Both the position numbers and the translations under genes were made by a program. This document shows positions 16,395 to 24,342 of a DNA stretch of 43,395 nt, in pieces. Each line of letters begins with the position of its first letter. Within the stretch, counting starts at the first letter, position 1. Below the pieces are notes generated by a model that searched no databases, was not told where the DNA came from, and was given only the letters and a program-made list of their open reading frames with translations. Source of the stretch: Gemmataceae bacterium (GTDB lineage Bacteria; Planctomycetota; Planctomycetia; Gemmatales; Gemmataceae); assembly GCA_019636445.1 (NCBI GenBank), contig JAHBXO010000045.1, positions 1 to 43,395 of the forward strand. Reading direction: 5' to 3'.

Positions 16395-18500
16395 ATGCCT
16401 CCAACGCCACCGGATCTTGTCGTCTGGACCGATCGCGTGCGCGACACGCTCGCGCGCTACACGGATGTCCTTTTCCGCCTTTCGACCGGTTCGCTGGTCA
16501 AACCCAAGATCGGTCAAAGCATCGACGACTTGCGCGATCGCGTGTGCGACGCGCAGTCGAACGCGCCGGTGATCGATCGCCGGCTGCGCGAACTGCCCGC
16601 CGGTGCGCAGGCGCTCGTTCGGCTGATGGGGTTGTCGCGTTGTCCGGTCTGGAAGGCCGGGCACCTGATCGCATTGGCGGCGGCGGCGGGCCACGCGGAC
16701 GGATTCGCCCCGGTGGAAGAATTGCTGGGTGCCGGGGTCGCGTTCCCGGCGGACGAGGGTGATTCGAAGATCGCGGACTTCGCGGCGTGGTTTGGTCAGG
16801 CGGGCACGCTGGCGGCGCCGGTGTTCGTCCACCCAGCGGTGCTGGCGCGGGCACGGGGCCTCGTGGCCGTGCCGCCGGCGAAACCCCGCGGTGCCACCGT
16901 CGGTACGAGCGATGGTTTGGAATGGCCGCTGCGCATCGCCGCGGCATGGCAGCGATCGCGCGCCGCGGCGGTGAAGACCACACTGGCCAAGACACTCTTC
17001 AAGCGAGATCTGGCGCGCCTCCAATCCGACGAACTGCTGATCTCCCCGTTTGCGGAATCCGCCTTGGCCGTCCCGGACGCCGGCGTGCTCGCGTTCGAGT
17101 GGGCCGTCGCCGCCGGGCTTTTCCGTGCCGGGGTGAACGAATTCGTCGCGGAGCCGGCGATCCCCGACTGGAGCGAATCGCCGTGGCCGACGCTCACGCA
17201 TCTCTTCGCGCGCTTCTTCGCCGTGGAAACGTGGGACCCGCGTGCCGGCTATGCCCCCAGCGAGGGAGGCCTGAACCCGACGCCGACCGCCGCGCTCGCC
17301 ATGTTGGACCAACTCGCCCGCGCAAGCGCGCCCCGGACCGCCGCCGAACTGGCCGGGCCGCTCTGGGAGCATCATCCCTCATGGCCGTCGGCACTGTCGC
17401 GCGACGATGCCAGGGACCACGGTGCGGCGTGGGTGGAGGCGTTCCTCCAGGCGATCGCCGGACCGCTCCGCCTGGTGGAGGCGGTCGCCGGCGAGCCGCG
17501 TGCGTATCGCCTCGCGGAGTTTGGTCGACACCTGCTCTGCGGCGACCCGGAACCGCCTCCTCCGCCCGTCTATGCACAGACGCTGATGGTCCAGCCGAAC
17601 GCGGAGATGATCGTCTACCGGCAGGGACTGACACCCCGCCTGATCGCGGAATTGTCCAGGTTCGCCGCTTGGAAGCGACTCGGCACCGCCTGCACACTTG
17701 AGCTGACCGCGGACGAAACCTATCGTGGACTGGAATCGGGCCTCACGCTCGCCGTGATGCGGCAGACCCTCGACCGCCACGCGATGCGGCCGTTGCCCGC
17801 CAACGTCGCCGACCTCCTGCGCCGCTGGGCCGACAAACGCGAACGCGTCACCGTCTACCCGTCCGCCACGCTCGTCGAGTTCCTCAGCCCGGCCGACCTC
17901 GATCTCGCGCTCTCGCGCGGCACGGTCGCCATCAAGCTCACCGACCGCATCGGCCTCACTGCCGACGGTCACGATCCCGACTTCCGCCTCCTGCGCCTGA
18001 TCGGCAATCGCGAATACGACGCCCGCCCCGCGAAGTGCGTGAGCATCGCGCCCGATGGTCTGACGCTCACGGTCGACGCCGGCCAGGCCGATCTCCTTCT
18101 CGAAGCCGAGATTGGCCGCCTCGCCGAACCGCTCCCCCTCAACGGCACCGCCCACCGCCAGTTCCGGCTCACGCCCGCCAGCCTGCGCGCCGCCAACAGC
18201 AAGGGGATGAACCTCGAATCGATCGACCGCTGGCTCGGCACGCGAGCCGGCGAACCGCTCTCCGCGGCCGGGCGTCTCTTCCTCACCTTCGATCCGGCAC
18301 CGCGGCCGCAAGCCCGCACCTGCCGCGTCGTGCGGCTACCCTCCCCCGAGTTCGCCGACGGTCTGCTGCAATGGCCCGACACCGCCGAACTCGTCCGCGA
18401 ACGGCTTGGCCCGACCGCCGTCGTCGTGGACGACGACCGCCTGCCGGAGTTGAAAGCGAAACTCAACGGATTGGGAATCGAATTGGAAGAAGGGCTTTAG
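16395..18500 (+). CDS. helicase-associated protein, XPB/Ssl2 N-terminal-like (PF13625)
   Basis: A 701-residue protein. Residues about 395-500 match the Helicase_C_3 (XPB/Ssl2-like N-terminal) pattern: LMVQPNAEMIVYRQG, LTADETYRGLESGLTLAVMR and PLPANVADLLRRWADKRERV. The N-terminal half (1-380) is helical and Leu/Ala-rich, suggestive of winged-helix repeats, and the C-terminus (500-701) contains a strand-rich region. In eukaryotes this domain is part of the XPB chain; here it is a separate protein next to the helicase. From memory, mycobacterial XPB also sits beside a large protein of this class. It probably binds DNA or the helicase. The stop overlaps that of the convergent gene by 4 bases. Confidence 0.82.
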   Translation: MPPTPPDLVVWTDRVRDTLARYTDVLFRLSTGSLVKPKIGQSIDDLRDRVCDAQSNAPVIDRRLRELPAGAQALVRLMGLSRCPVWKAGHLIALAAAAGHADGFAPVEELLGAGVAFPADEGDSKIADFAAWFGQAGTLAAPVFVHPAVLARARGLVAVPPAKPRGATVGTSDGLEWPLRIAAAWQRSRAAAVKTTLAKTLFKRDLARLQSDELLISPFAESALAVPDAGVLAFEWAVAAGLFRAGVNEFVAEPAIPDWSESPWPTLTHLFARFFAVETWDPRAGYAPSEGGLNPTPTAALAMLDQLARASAPRTAAELAGPLWEHHPSWPSALSRDDARDHGAAWVEAFLQAIAGPLRLVEAVAGEPRAYRLAEFGRHLLCGDPEPPPPPVYAQTLMVQPNAEMIVYRQGLTPRLIAELSRFAAWKRLGTACTLELTADETYRGLESGLTLAVMRQTLDRHAMRPLPANVADLLRRWADKRERVTVYPSATLVEFLSPADLDLALSRGTVAIKLTDRIGLTADGHDPDFRLLRLIGNREYDARPAKCVSIAPDGLTLTVDAGQADLLLEAEIGRLAEPLPLNGTAHRQFRLTPASLRAANSKGMNLESIDRWLGTRAGEPLSAAGRLFLTFDPAPRPQARTCRVVRLPSPEFADGLLQWPDTAELVRERLGPTAVVVDDDRLPELKAKLNGLGIELEEGL

Positions 18501-19033
18501 CGCGGGACCGGCGCAAGGATTTCGAGGACTTCAATCGCTGGTCGGCCGTCGGCGGTGATGACGCCCAACCGGCCATAGAGCGGTTCATCGACCACCATAC
18601 CGAACAAGTTCCGCAACGACGCGTTCGGCGCGATGCGCAAATAACCTATAGGATGGACTTCGCGCAGCACGTTATGCTCAATCAGGACGCGGCCGAGCGG
18701 CGTCTCTTCCGCGACGATCCGATCACGCACGGCCGGGGACAGCAGGTCCAGGTCGATACCCACGACGCCGAGTTGGACGACCCGCCGATTCCCGGCCAGT
18801 TCCAGAAGGATCTTCCGCGCATACTCCGAGCCGGACCGCCGCGATTCCAGCACGCGGACCTCGACGCGGTCGCCGTAGAAATTCTCGACCGTGACGGTCA
18901 TATGGTGGTGATGGACCAACAACGCGCGATAAGGCTCGGGGATTTCATACGAAGGGATCGACTCGGCCGGCGGCAAACCGTCGGCATCCGGGAACCGGCC
19001 ATAAAGCGAAGCGAATTCGGGTACTTGTTTCAT
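18497..19033 (-). CDS. UbiC/DUF98-like putative chorismate lyase-fold protein
   Basis: A 178-residue protein with the pattern of the chorismate lyase/DUF98 group: LLVHHHHMTVTVENFYGD near residue 45, a strand-turn RVVQLGVVGIDLDLL, the motif ETPLGRVLIEHNV near residue 118, and a late Glu in AIEVLEIL. UbiC makes 4-hydroxybenzoate from chorismate for ubiquinone; DUF98 relatives feed phenolic lipid synthesis. Which aromatic or isoprenoid product would apply here is unknown. The ATG overlaps the stop of the DUF116-prenyltransferase gene (ATGA), so prenyl chain and aromatic head group chemistry may be linked (inference). Assignment rests on motif resemblance. Confidence 0.55.
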   Translation of the reverse strand: MKQVPEFASLYGRFPDADGLPPAESIPSYEIPEPYRALLVHHHHMTVTVENFYGDRVEVRVLESRRSGSEYARKILLELAGNRRVVQLGVVGIDLDLLSPAVRDRIVAEETPLGRVLIEHNVLREVHPIGYLRIAPNASLRNLFGMVVDEPLYGRLGVITADGRPAIEVLEILAPVPR

Positions 19034-20919
19034 CAGCTCCCCGCGACAGCCGCCAGACGGGGCGCGGGCAATCCGAGCGGCACGCTGAAGGTCGTGGCGA
19101 TCGGCTCCACCGGCAACTCCACCCGCTCCAGCACCGAGTCCACCAGGTAGTACAGCAGTTCGCGGAACGGATCGCTCGCCACCTCGTCCGCCAGCGATTC
19201 GCACTTGGTGCGGAACTTCTCGACGAGCTTGTCGGCTTTCTCGAATACCTTCGTGCGGAAATAGATGGCACGCACGCGTTCCAGGGTCTCCTCGGGCGAG
19301 AGCTTCGTGCGGCCCGTCGCGATCCGATGAAGTTCCGCCTTGTCGGCCGCGGACGCCGACTCGAGCGCGAGGGCGTAGAGCAGGGTCGGCCGTGCGGCGA
19401 GCACGTCTTGGCCGGATACGAGTTTGTTGTCCTCGTCGCCGGTCCAATCCTTGAGATCGTTGAGGATCTGGAACGCCACGCCGATGTTGCGGGAGAAGTC
19501 AGGGATGAGCTTGTCGTAGGCGTCGGTCGGCCCGGCGAGACGGACACCGGTGTAGAGGGCCGCCTCGAACGCCGGTGAGGTTTTGAGGGCGTAGATCTTG
19601 AGTGCATCCACCGGAAGGAGGTTCTTCTCCGCGGCATCGCGCCAGAGCAGTTCGGCGCCCTGACCCTCGCTGAGCTTCAGGTGCGCGTCGGCGAGTTTGT
19701 CGAGGATGTCGGCGGCGACTTCCGCGCCGAGCGCCTTGCGGTCGCGGCTGACGAGCCGGTAGCCGAGGCCGATGAGGTAATCGCCGACGTTGATGGCCGC
19801 GCCGATGCCGTGGACGCGGTGCAGCGTCTCCTGGCCGTAGCGGTAGGCGTCGTCGTCTTCGATATCGTCGTGGACGAGCGAGGCCTTGTGGAAGGTCTCG
19901 ATCGCCATCGCGGCGCGCTTCACGGAGTCGGAGAATTCCCAACCCTCATCCGAAGTCGTGGCCTTGCCGCCGGTGAGGGCGTCGTAGGCGGCGAGCGTGA
20001 TGAACGGCCGGCTGCGCTTCCCGCCGCGACCGAGGAAATCGTAGGCGATCTCCTCGTGTTTCCGCAGCGGATCGCTCGCCGGCGACGCCGACCGGCTGCG
20101 CGGGACGAGCCGCGAGAGTTCCGGTTCGTCGAACATCGCGTTCGCGGCGCGCATCAGGCGGACGTAGGTCTTGGTCACCGTTTCGGGCGGCGCCGTTTGC
20201 AGGTCGATCATGTCGAACACCCAGTCCTGATCGACGGAAGTGTTCTTGCAGTTGCTGGAGAGTAGGGGCGTCGCCACGCACGGGATGCCGGCGAGCAGGA
20301 TCTTGTCGAAGGCCTTTTCCAGTACGTTGAGGCAGGCGACGCCGACGATGGCGTCGACGTGGCCGCTGACGATGATCTTGAGCACGATCGGCGTGCCTTC
20401 GCTGACGAGCACCTTGTAGCCGAGTTGTTCCGCCTTGGTCTTGTAGTCGGCGACGCTGCACGCGCCGCACTTTTCGCAATCGAGGCCGAATTCGTCGTAC
20501 TCGGCCGGGCAACCCTCGGCGTTCTTCAGGCAGTGCGGCAGCAGCATGAGCCGGCGGTGGAACGGGATGGCAGCAACCTGATCGCGCCAGAACGCGTTCG
20601 TCAGCATCACCATGGTGAAGCCGAGATATTGATCGCCGAGGCCGAGCGAACGGAGCAAGGCGTCGGCGAGGTCGCGCGTGACTTCGCGCGTCAACGGCGA
20701 CGATTTGTCGAGTTTCGCGACCGCCGCCATGGCGGCTTCGCGGATGCGGTCGCGGTTCGGCCTCGTCTCGGGCACCACTTTGAAGGCGGCGGTATTCGGC
20801 TTCTTCGGAGGCGAGTCAGACGGCGCGTCGGCGGGAAGTTCGGCGGTCGTCACGGGGACATCCTTCGAGAGGACGCGGTCCGGGGAAGTACCGGCGTCGA
20901 GGCGGGGTCTTTCGCTCAC
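19033..20919 (-). CDS. DUF116 - polyprenyl synthetase fusion
   Basis: A 628-residue two-domain protein. Residues about 55-240 match DUF116: RLMLLPHCLKNAEGCPAEYD, CEKCGAC and GVACLNVLEKA, with Cys130, Cys137, Cys148, Cys151, Cys154 and Cys196 that may bind a metal or Fe-S cluster. Residues about 285-628 are a trans-isoprenyl diphosphate synthase with GGKRSRP, the first aspartate-rich motif DDIED (351-355), and a second motif NDLKD (487-491) in place of the usual DDxxD. It should elongate allylic diphosphates with IPP, unless the Asp to Asn change weakens Mg2+ binding. The GTG at 20919 is used; residues 1-55 look disordered, so a later start is possible. Coupled to the UbiC-like gene. Confidence 0.85.
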   Translation of the reverse strand: MSERPRLDAGTSPDRVLSKDVPVTTAELPADAPSDSPPKKPNTAAFKVVPETRPNRDRIREAAMAAVAKLDKSSPLTREVTRDLADALLRSLGLGDQYLGFTMVMLTNAFWRDQVAAIPFHRRLMLLPHCLKNAEGCPAEYDEFGLDCEKCGACSVADYKTKAEQLGYKVLVSEGTPIVLKIIVSGHVDAIVGVACLNVLEKAFDKILLAGIPCVATPLLSSNCKNTSVDQDWVFDMIDLQTAPPETVTKTYVRLMRAANAMFDEPELSRLVPRSRSASPASDPLRKHEEIAYDFLGRGGKRSRPFITLAAYDALTGGKATTSDEGWEFSDSVKRAAMAIETFHKASLVHDDIEDDDAYRYGQETLHRVHGIGAAINVGDYLIGLGYRLVSRDRKALGAEVAADILDKLADAHLKLSEGQGAELLWRDAAEKNLLPVDALKIYALKTSPAFEAALYTGVRLAGPTDAYDKLIPDFSRNIGVAFQILNDLKDWTGDEDNKLVSGQDVLAARPTLLYALALESASAADKAELHRIATGRTKLSPEETLERVRAIYFRTKVFEKADKLVEKFRTKCESLADEVASDPFRELLYYLVDSVLERVELPVEPIATTFSVPLGLPAPRLAAVAGS

Positions 20920-21060
20920 GCTTTCAGTTTCGCAATTTCGTCGCCGTCCGCCAACTGGAAAGGGACCGTTCGCCGGGTGGTTTTCTCCATAAACTGCCCT
21001 CGTTCCCGCCCGGTGCGTATCATCGGTTTTTCAGAATTCGAACTCGAGGAGCCACCCGCG

Positions 21061-22017
21061 ATGTTCCGCCTCTCCGCGTTTCTCTTGCTCGCGACACTGT
21101 CGGTCGCATCGGCCGAGGATAAGCCGACGGTCGATCCTTACGACCAGTCGAAGGTTGCGCTCGAAGTGCCTCCGCCCGCCGATTTCAAGGGCAAGGTCGT
21201 CCTGCTCATCGCCGGACGCCAAAGCCACGGGCCGGGCGACCACGAGTTCTTTGCCGGCACCGCCATCCTGATGAACCTGCTCAAGCAGAACCCCGGCGTC
21301 TGGCCGATCATGGCGCGCGACGGATGGCCGAAGAACGAGGCACTGTTCGACAAGGCCGACAGCGTGATGTTCTACATGGACGGCCGGCAGGGCCACCCCG
21401 TCGTCCAAAAAGACGCCAAAGGGGACCGCATGGACCGCCTCCAGAAGCTGATGGACAAGGGCACCGGCTGGGTGAACCTGCACTACGCCGTCGATTACCT
21501 GCCGCAGCACGGCAAGCGCGTGCTGGGCTGGATGGGCGGATATTACGAACCGGACTATTCCATCAACCCGCACTGGGACGCCGAGATCCGCACGCTGCCG
21601 AAGCACCCGATCACGCAGGGTGTCAAGCCGTTCACGCTCCGGGACGAATGGTACTACGGCATGCGCTTCCTCGAAGACAAGAAGGGCCTGACGCCGATCC
21701 TGCAGGCGGTGCCGCCGGACAACACGCGGAACACGAATTACACGAAGTCCCGCAAAGGCGAGATCGAGACGATGGCTTGGGCCTACGACCGACCGAACGG
21801 CGGCCGTGGCTTTGGCTTCACCGGCGGTCACTTCCACCGCAACTGGGCGGACGAAAACTTCCGTCGACTCGTGGTGAACGCGATCCTCTGGACGGCAAAG
21901 CTGGACGTGCCGGAAAGCGGTGCCAAGGTGGAATTCGATCCGGCCGACCTGAACAAGAACCTCGACAAGAAGGGTAAGGCCGAGTTCAAACCGATCCTGC
22001 CGCCAACGAAGAAGTAA
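21061..22017 (+). CDS. secreted ThuA-domain protein
   Basis: The 318-residue protein has a signal peptide (MFRLSAFLLLATLSVASA) and a ThuA domain, a class I glutamine amidotransferase-like fold: VVLLIAGRQSHGPGDHEFFAG, WVNLHYAVDYLP, GGYYEPDYSINPHW, KHPITQGVKPFTLRDEWYY and AWAYDRPNGGRGFGFTGGHFH. ThuA was named for trehalose use in rhizobia; planctomycetes carry many copies, presumed to act on sugars outside the cytoplasm. The start follows GAGGAG by about 9 bases. It is a single gene transcribed against its neighbours, and its stop lies against a palindromic repeat. Confidence 0.88.
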   Translation: MFRLSAFLLLATLSVASAEDKPTVDPYDQSKVALEVPPPADFKGKVVLLIAGRQSHGPGDHEFFAGTAILMNLLKQNPGVWPIMARDGWPKNEALFDKADSVMFYMDGRQGHPVVQKDAKGDRMDRLQKLMDKGTGWVNLHYAVDYLPQHGKRVLGWMGGYYEPDYSINPHWDAEIRTLPKHPITQGVKPFTLRDEWYYGMRFLEDKKGLTPILQAVPPDNTRNTNYTKSRKGEIETMAWAYDRPNGGRGFGFTGGHFHRNWADENFRRLVVNAILWTAKLDVPESGAKVEFDPADLNKNLDKKGKAEFKPILPPTKK

Positions 22018-22102
22018 AAAAGTAGCCGCAGATAAACGCGGATGACCGCAGATGAAAGCCGTCTTTATCTGCGTTCATCCGCGTTTATTTGTGGCTACTT
22101 TT
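22018..22102. repeat. palindromic repeat between convergent genes, 28-bp arms
   Basis: Arms 22018-22045 and 22075-22102 are inverted copies with 26 of 28 matches; both mismatches become G-U pairs when the plus strand is RNA, so the stem stays fully paired. An inner imperfect pair (CGCAGATG / TATCTGCG) extends the hairpin. It holds the motif CGCAGATAAACGCGGATGA, which I recall as a widely dispersed bacterial repeat. The right arm encodes the last residues and stop of the cyclase gene. Confidence 0.85.
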
Positions 22103-23841
22103 CTGGCGCGTCCGAGCGCTGCGACTGTGAAGATGATCGGGTAGAGCTTTTCGAAATACCAGAGCTTGGCGAAGTAGAAGCCGATCGGCGACGGCTCGCG
22201 GAACCGGCCCGATTCGACGGCTTCCATGAGCCAGAGGATGCCGCGTTCAACGGCGGAATCGTCGGTCAGATCGAGCAGCACTTCGACAGCGACGGCCGTC
22301 TCCTCCACGCTGGACGGGCAATCCTTCGCGCCGCCCCATCCGCCGTCGGCATTCTGGACGCCGAGCAGATACTCGACGCCGCGCCGGCATTCGGGCGAGT
22401 CCTTCAAGTCCAGATCGCGATACGCCGCGAGGACGCGGGCCGTGCCGTAGACGGGGTTGATGTCATCTGGGGCATGTTGATTGCCGAACCAGAGCGGCAG
22501 CCAGGAGCCGTCGGGGCGCTGTTGCCGGGTGAGGTATTCGAGTGCGAACTCGACGGCTTCGAACTCCCAGGGGTCTTCGACTTCGAGTGTCCAGAAGTTC
22601 TTTGGCATCTCCGAAAGATCGCGAAGACGGCGAGCAAGCGAACGAAGGGCATGAGCCGTGAGATCGGCTCCGCTGCGGTCGAACGGTAGTTTTCCCCAAC
22701 CGCGGCAGAAGGTCGGAAATCCACCGTCGTTATTCTGTACATCCAAGACCCATTTCCGACCCGATTCGATTGCCGCGAGGGGAGTACCGAGTCGTTCCAA
22801 CGCCAGAATCGCCCCCGGCGTGTCGTCGCAGTCCGGCACGCTGCCGGGTTCGTCGCTCCAGCCCCAGGCACCGGGGGCCGCGCCGGTGTACGGGTGCCGC
22901 TCCTTCGTCTGCTGGGCGAGCAGCCACTCGAGCAACTTCTCCCGGTCGGGCAATGATTCCAGATCGCCGGCCGCCGCGAGGGCGTTCACGCTCAGCGTCG
23001 TCACCCAGATGCTCAGGTTCGTGTCGATCGGCCAGCTACCGTCGGGCCGCACCGATTTCACGAGGAAGCGGACACTTTCCTTCACGACGTCGTGATCCGA
23101 CTTGCCGATGCTCGCGAGGCCCATCGTCACGAACGCGGTCAGCGGCGTCGCCTCCAGGTAGCCACCACTTGAAGGCTGAATCCGGCGCAGCACCTTTAAG
23201 CTAGGGGACTTCGCGAACGGTCGAATCGGGCTCCACGATCCGCGGTGGTGGTGGACGCATTGCCCGATGGCGATGAGCGCCGGCAGCGCGTAGCTCACGA
23301 CCGGAAGTCCGGCGAAGCGGTAGCAGCTCTGCGGCAGGCAGGCCAGCTCGAACGGCAATCGCGGCACCTCCCGCCACGGCACGAGGCCGGCGAGCGCGCT
23401 CGTCATCAGGATCGGTACGCTGAAGGTGCGGTCCTTCCCGTAGCGGGCGCGAATCGCCTCGGCGCGCTCCGCCGGCGTTCGACCACATTTCTCGTTCAGA
23501 TAGACTTCCAGTTTTGCAACGGTCTCGCGGTGGGAATCGTCATCGACGAGGGCGAACGCGGCTCGCACGAGCATCGACGTGGAGATGTTCGAGAAGCTCT
23601 TGGTCGTATCGCCCCAGCCGCCGTCGGCGTTCTGGTTCGCCGCGAGCCAGAGAAGTCCGCCATCGATCATCGCGCGGTGTTTTTCGGCATCGACGAGTTG
23701 CAGCGCGATGGCCGCGACGGCCGTGCTGAGGGCCGAAGTGGAAAGTTCGCCGACCCAATGCCCGGCCGGGGTGCGCTCGGCGAGCAGAGCGTCGCGGGCG
23801 GCAAGGTAATTTCGTCGGAGACTGAGGGGTTCGATATTCAA
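22075..23841 (-). CDS. squalene-hopene cyclase-family terpene cyclase
   Basis: A protein of about 588 residues built of alpha-alpha barrel QW repeats (QNADGGWGD, RPDGSWPID, QNNDGGFPTF, QRPDGSWLPLW, QNADGGWGG). It carries the class II protonation motif DCDD (Asp337 to Asp340; PDCDDTPGAI), as in squalene-hopene cyclases, whose motif is PDVDDT. Product could be hopene, another triterpene, or a smaller prenyl cyclisation product. I chose TTG 23841 because it forms TTGA with the toxin gene stop; a TTG at 23910 adds 23 residues but overlaps that gene by 73 bases. Its last residues are encoded in a palindromic repeat, so the C-terminus may be altered. No squalene synthase genes are in view. Confidence 0.85.
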   Translation of the reverse strand: MNIEPLSLRRNYLAARDALLAERTPAGHWVGELSTSALSTAVAAIALQLVDAEKHRAMIDGGLLWLAANQNADGGWGDTTKSFSNISTSMLVRAAFALVDDDSHRETVAKLEVYLNEKCGRTPAERAEAIRARYGKDRTFSVPILMTSALAGLVPWREVPRLPFELACLPQSCYRFAGLPVVSYALPALIAIGQCVHHHRGSWSPIRPFAKSPSLKVLRRIQPSSGGYLEATPLTAFVTMGLASIGKSDHDVVKESVRFLVKSVRPDGSWPIDTNLSIWVTTLSVNALAAAGDLESLPDREKLLEWLLAQQTKERHPYTGAAPGAWGWSDEPGSVPDCDDTPGAILALERLGTPLAAIESGRKWVLDVQNNDGGFPTFCRGWGKLPFDRSGADLTAHALRSLARRLRDLSEMPKNFWTLEVEDPWEFEAVEFALEYLTRQQRPDGSWLPLWFGNQHAPDDINPVYGTARVLAAYRDLDLKDSPECRRGVEYLLGVQNADGGWGGAKDCPSSVEETAVAVEVLLDLTDDSAVERGILWLMEAVESGRFREPSPIGFYFAKLWYFEKLYPIIFTVAALGRARKVATNKRG

Positions 23842-24149
23842 TTCGGCTCGACCTTTGGGAAGTGGGAATTCAAATCTCGTTCGGCTCGCACCATGATGGC
23901 GATTTGACAAACTGATCCGAAATAGCGGTAAATAATTCGATAGGGACCAACGAATTGCTCGCGATAACCATCTAACGCGACATCCTCGACCGGCGATCCG
24001 ACTTCAGGAAATCGCTTCAGAATACCGATGGCCCGGTTGAATTTACGGCGCCACTTTTGCCCTACCGATTCACCGGCTTCCCGAGTGATCGTCGATAAAA
24101 TCATTTCGTATTGACGACTTGCATTCGGCGCCCAGACGACGCGAACCAT
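23838..24149 (-). CDS. ParE/RelE-superfamily toxin, second copy
   Basis: The 103-residue basic protein follows the ParE plan: VVWAPNASRQYEMILSTITREAG, FNRAIGILKRFPEVGSPVED, YREQFVGPYRIIYRYFGS and a final VRAERDLNSHF. It is only remotely like the toxin at 8095-8406. ATG 24149 follows GGAGATG by about 7 bases. It overlaps the antitoxin gene upstream by 49 bases and the cyclase start downstream by 4 bases if the cyclase begins at 23841. Confidence 0.82.
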   Translation of the reverse strand: MVRVVWAPNASRQYEMILSTITREAGESVGQKWRRKFNRAIGILKRFPEVGSPVEDVALDGYREQFVGPYRIIYRYFGSVCQIAIMVRAERDLNSHFPKVEPN

Positions 24150-24322
24150 TCGTCCATCTCCTGCATTACCTTTTCATGAGGAATGCCTTCGCCGCGATCC
24201 AACTCTTCCATGCTCTTTGCGAGATTCGCACTCAGATAAACCCGGTACAAGAACTGTTCCCAAGTCGTATCCTCGGGCAGTTTCTCGACCAGCTTTCTTG
24301 CTATCTCTTTCACGCTTTCCAT
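24101..24322 (-). CDS. probable antitoxin partner of second ParE-like toxin
   Basis: A 73-residue, acidic, helical protein (VKEIARKLVEKLPEDTTWEQ, LYRVYLSANLAKSMEELDRG, IPHEKVMQEMDEW). This pattern recurs in small antitoxins that sit before ParE-like toxins; it has no obvious ribbon-helix-helix, so DNA binding is uncertain. ATG 24322 follows AGGAGG by 7 bases; ATG 24325 is 4 bases away, and ATG 24346 would overlap the ferredoxin stop as ATGA. The C-terminus overlaps the toxin start by 49 bases. Confidence 0.72.
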   Translation of the reverse strand: MESVKEIARKLVEKLPEDTTWEQFLYRVYLSANLAKSMEELDRGEGIPHEKVMQEMDEWFASSGRRMQVVNTK

Positions 24323-24342
24323 CATCGCACCTCCTCGTTCCA

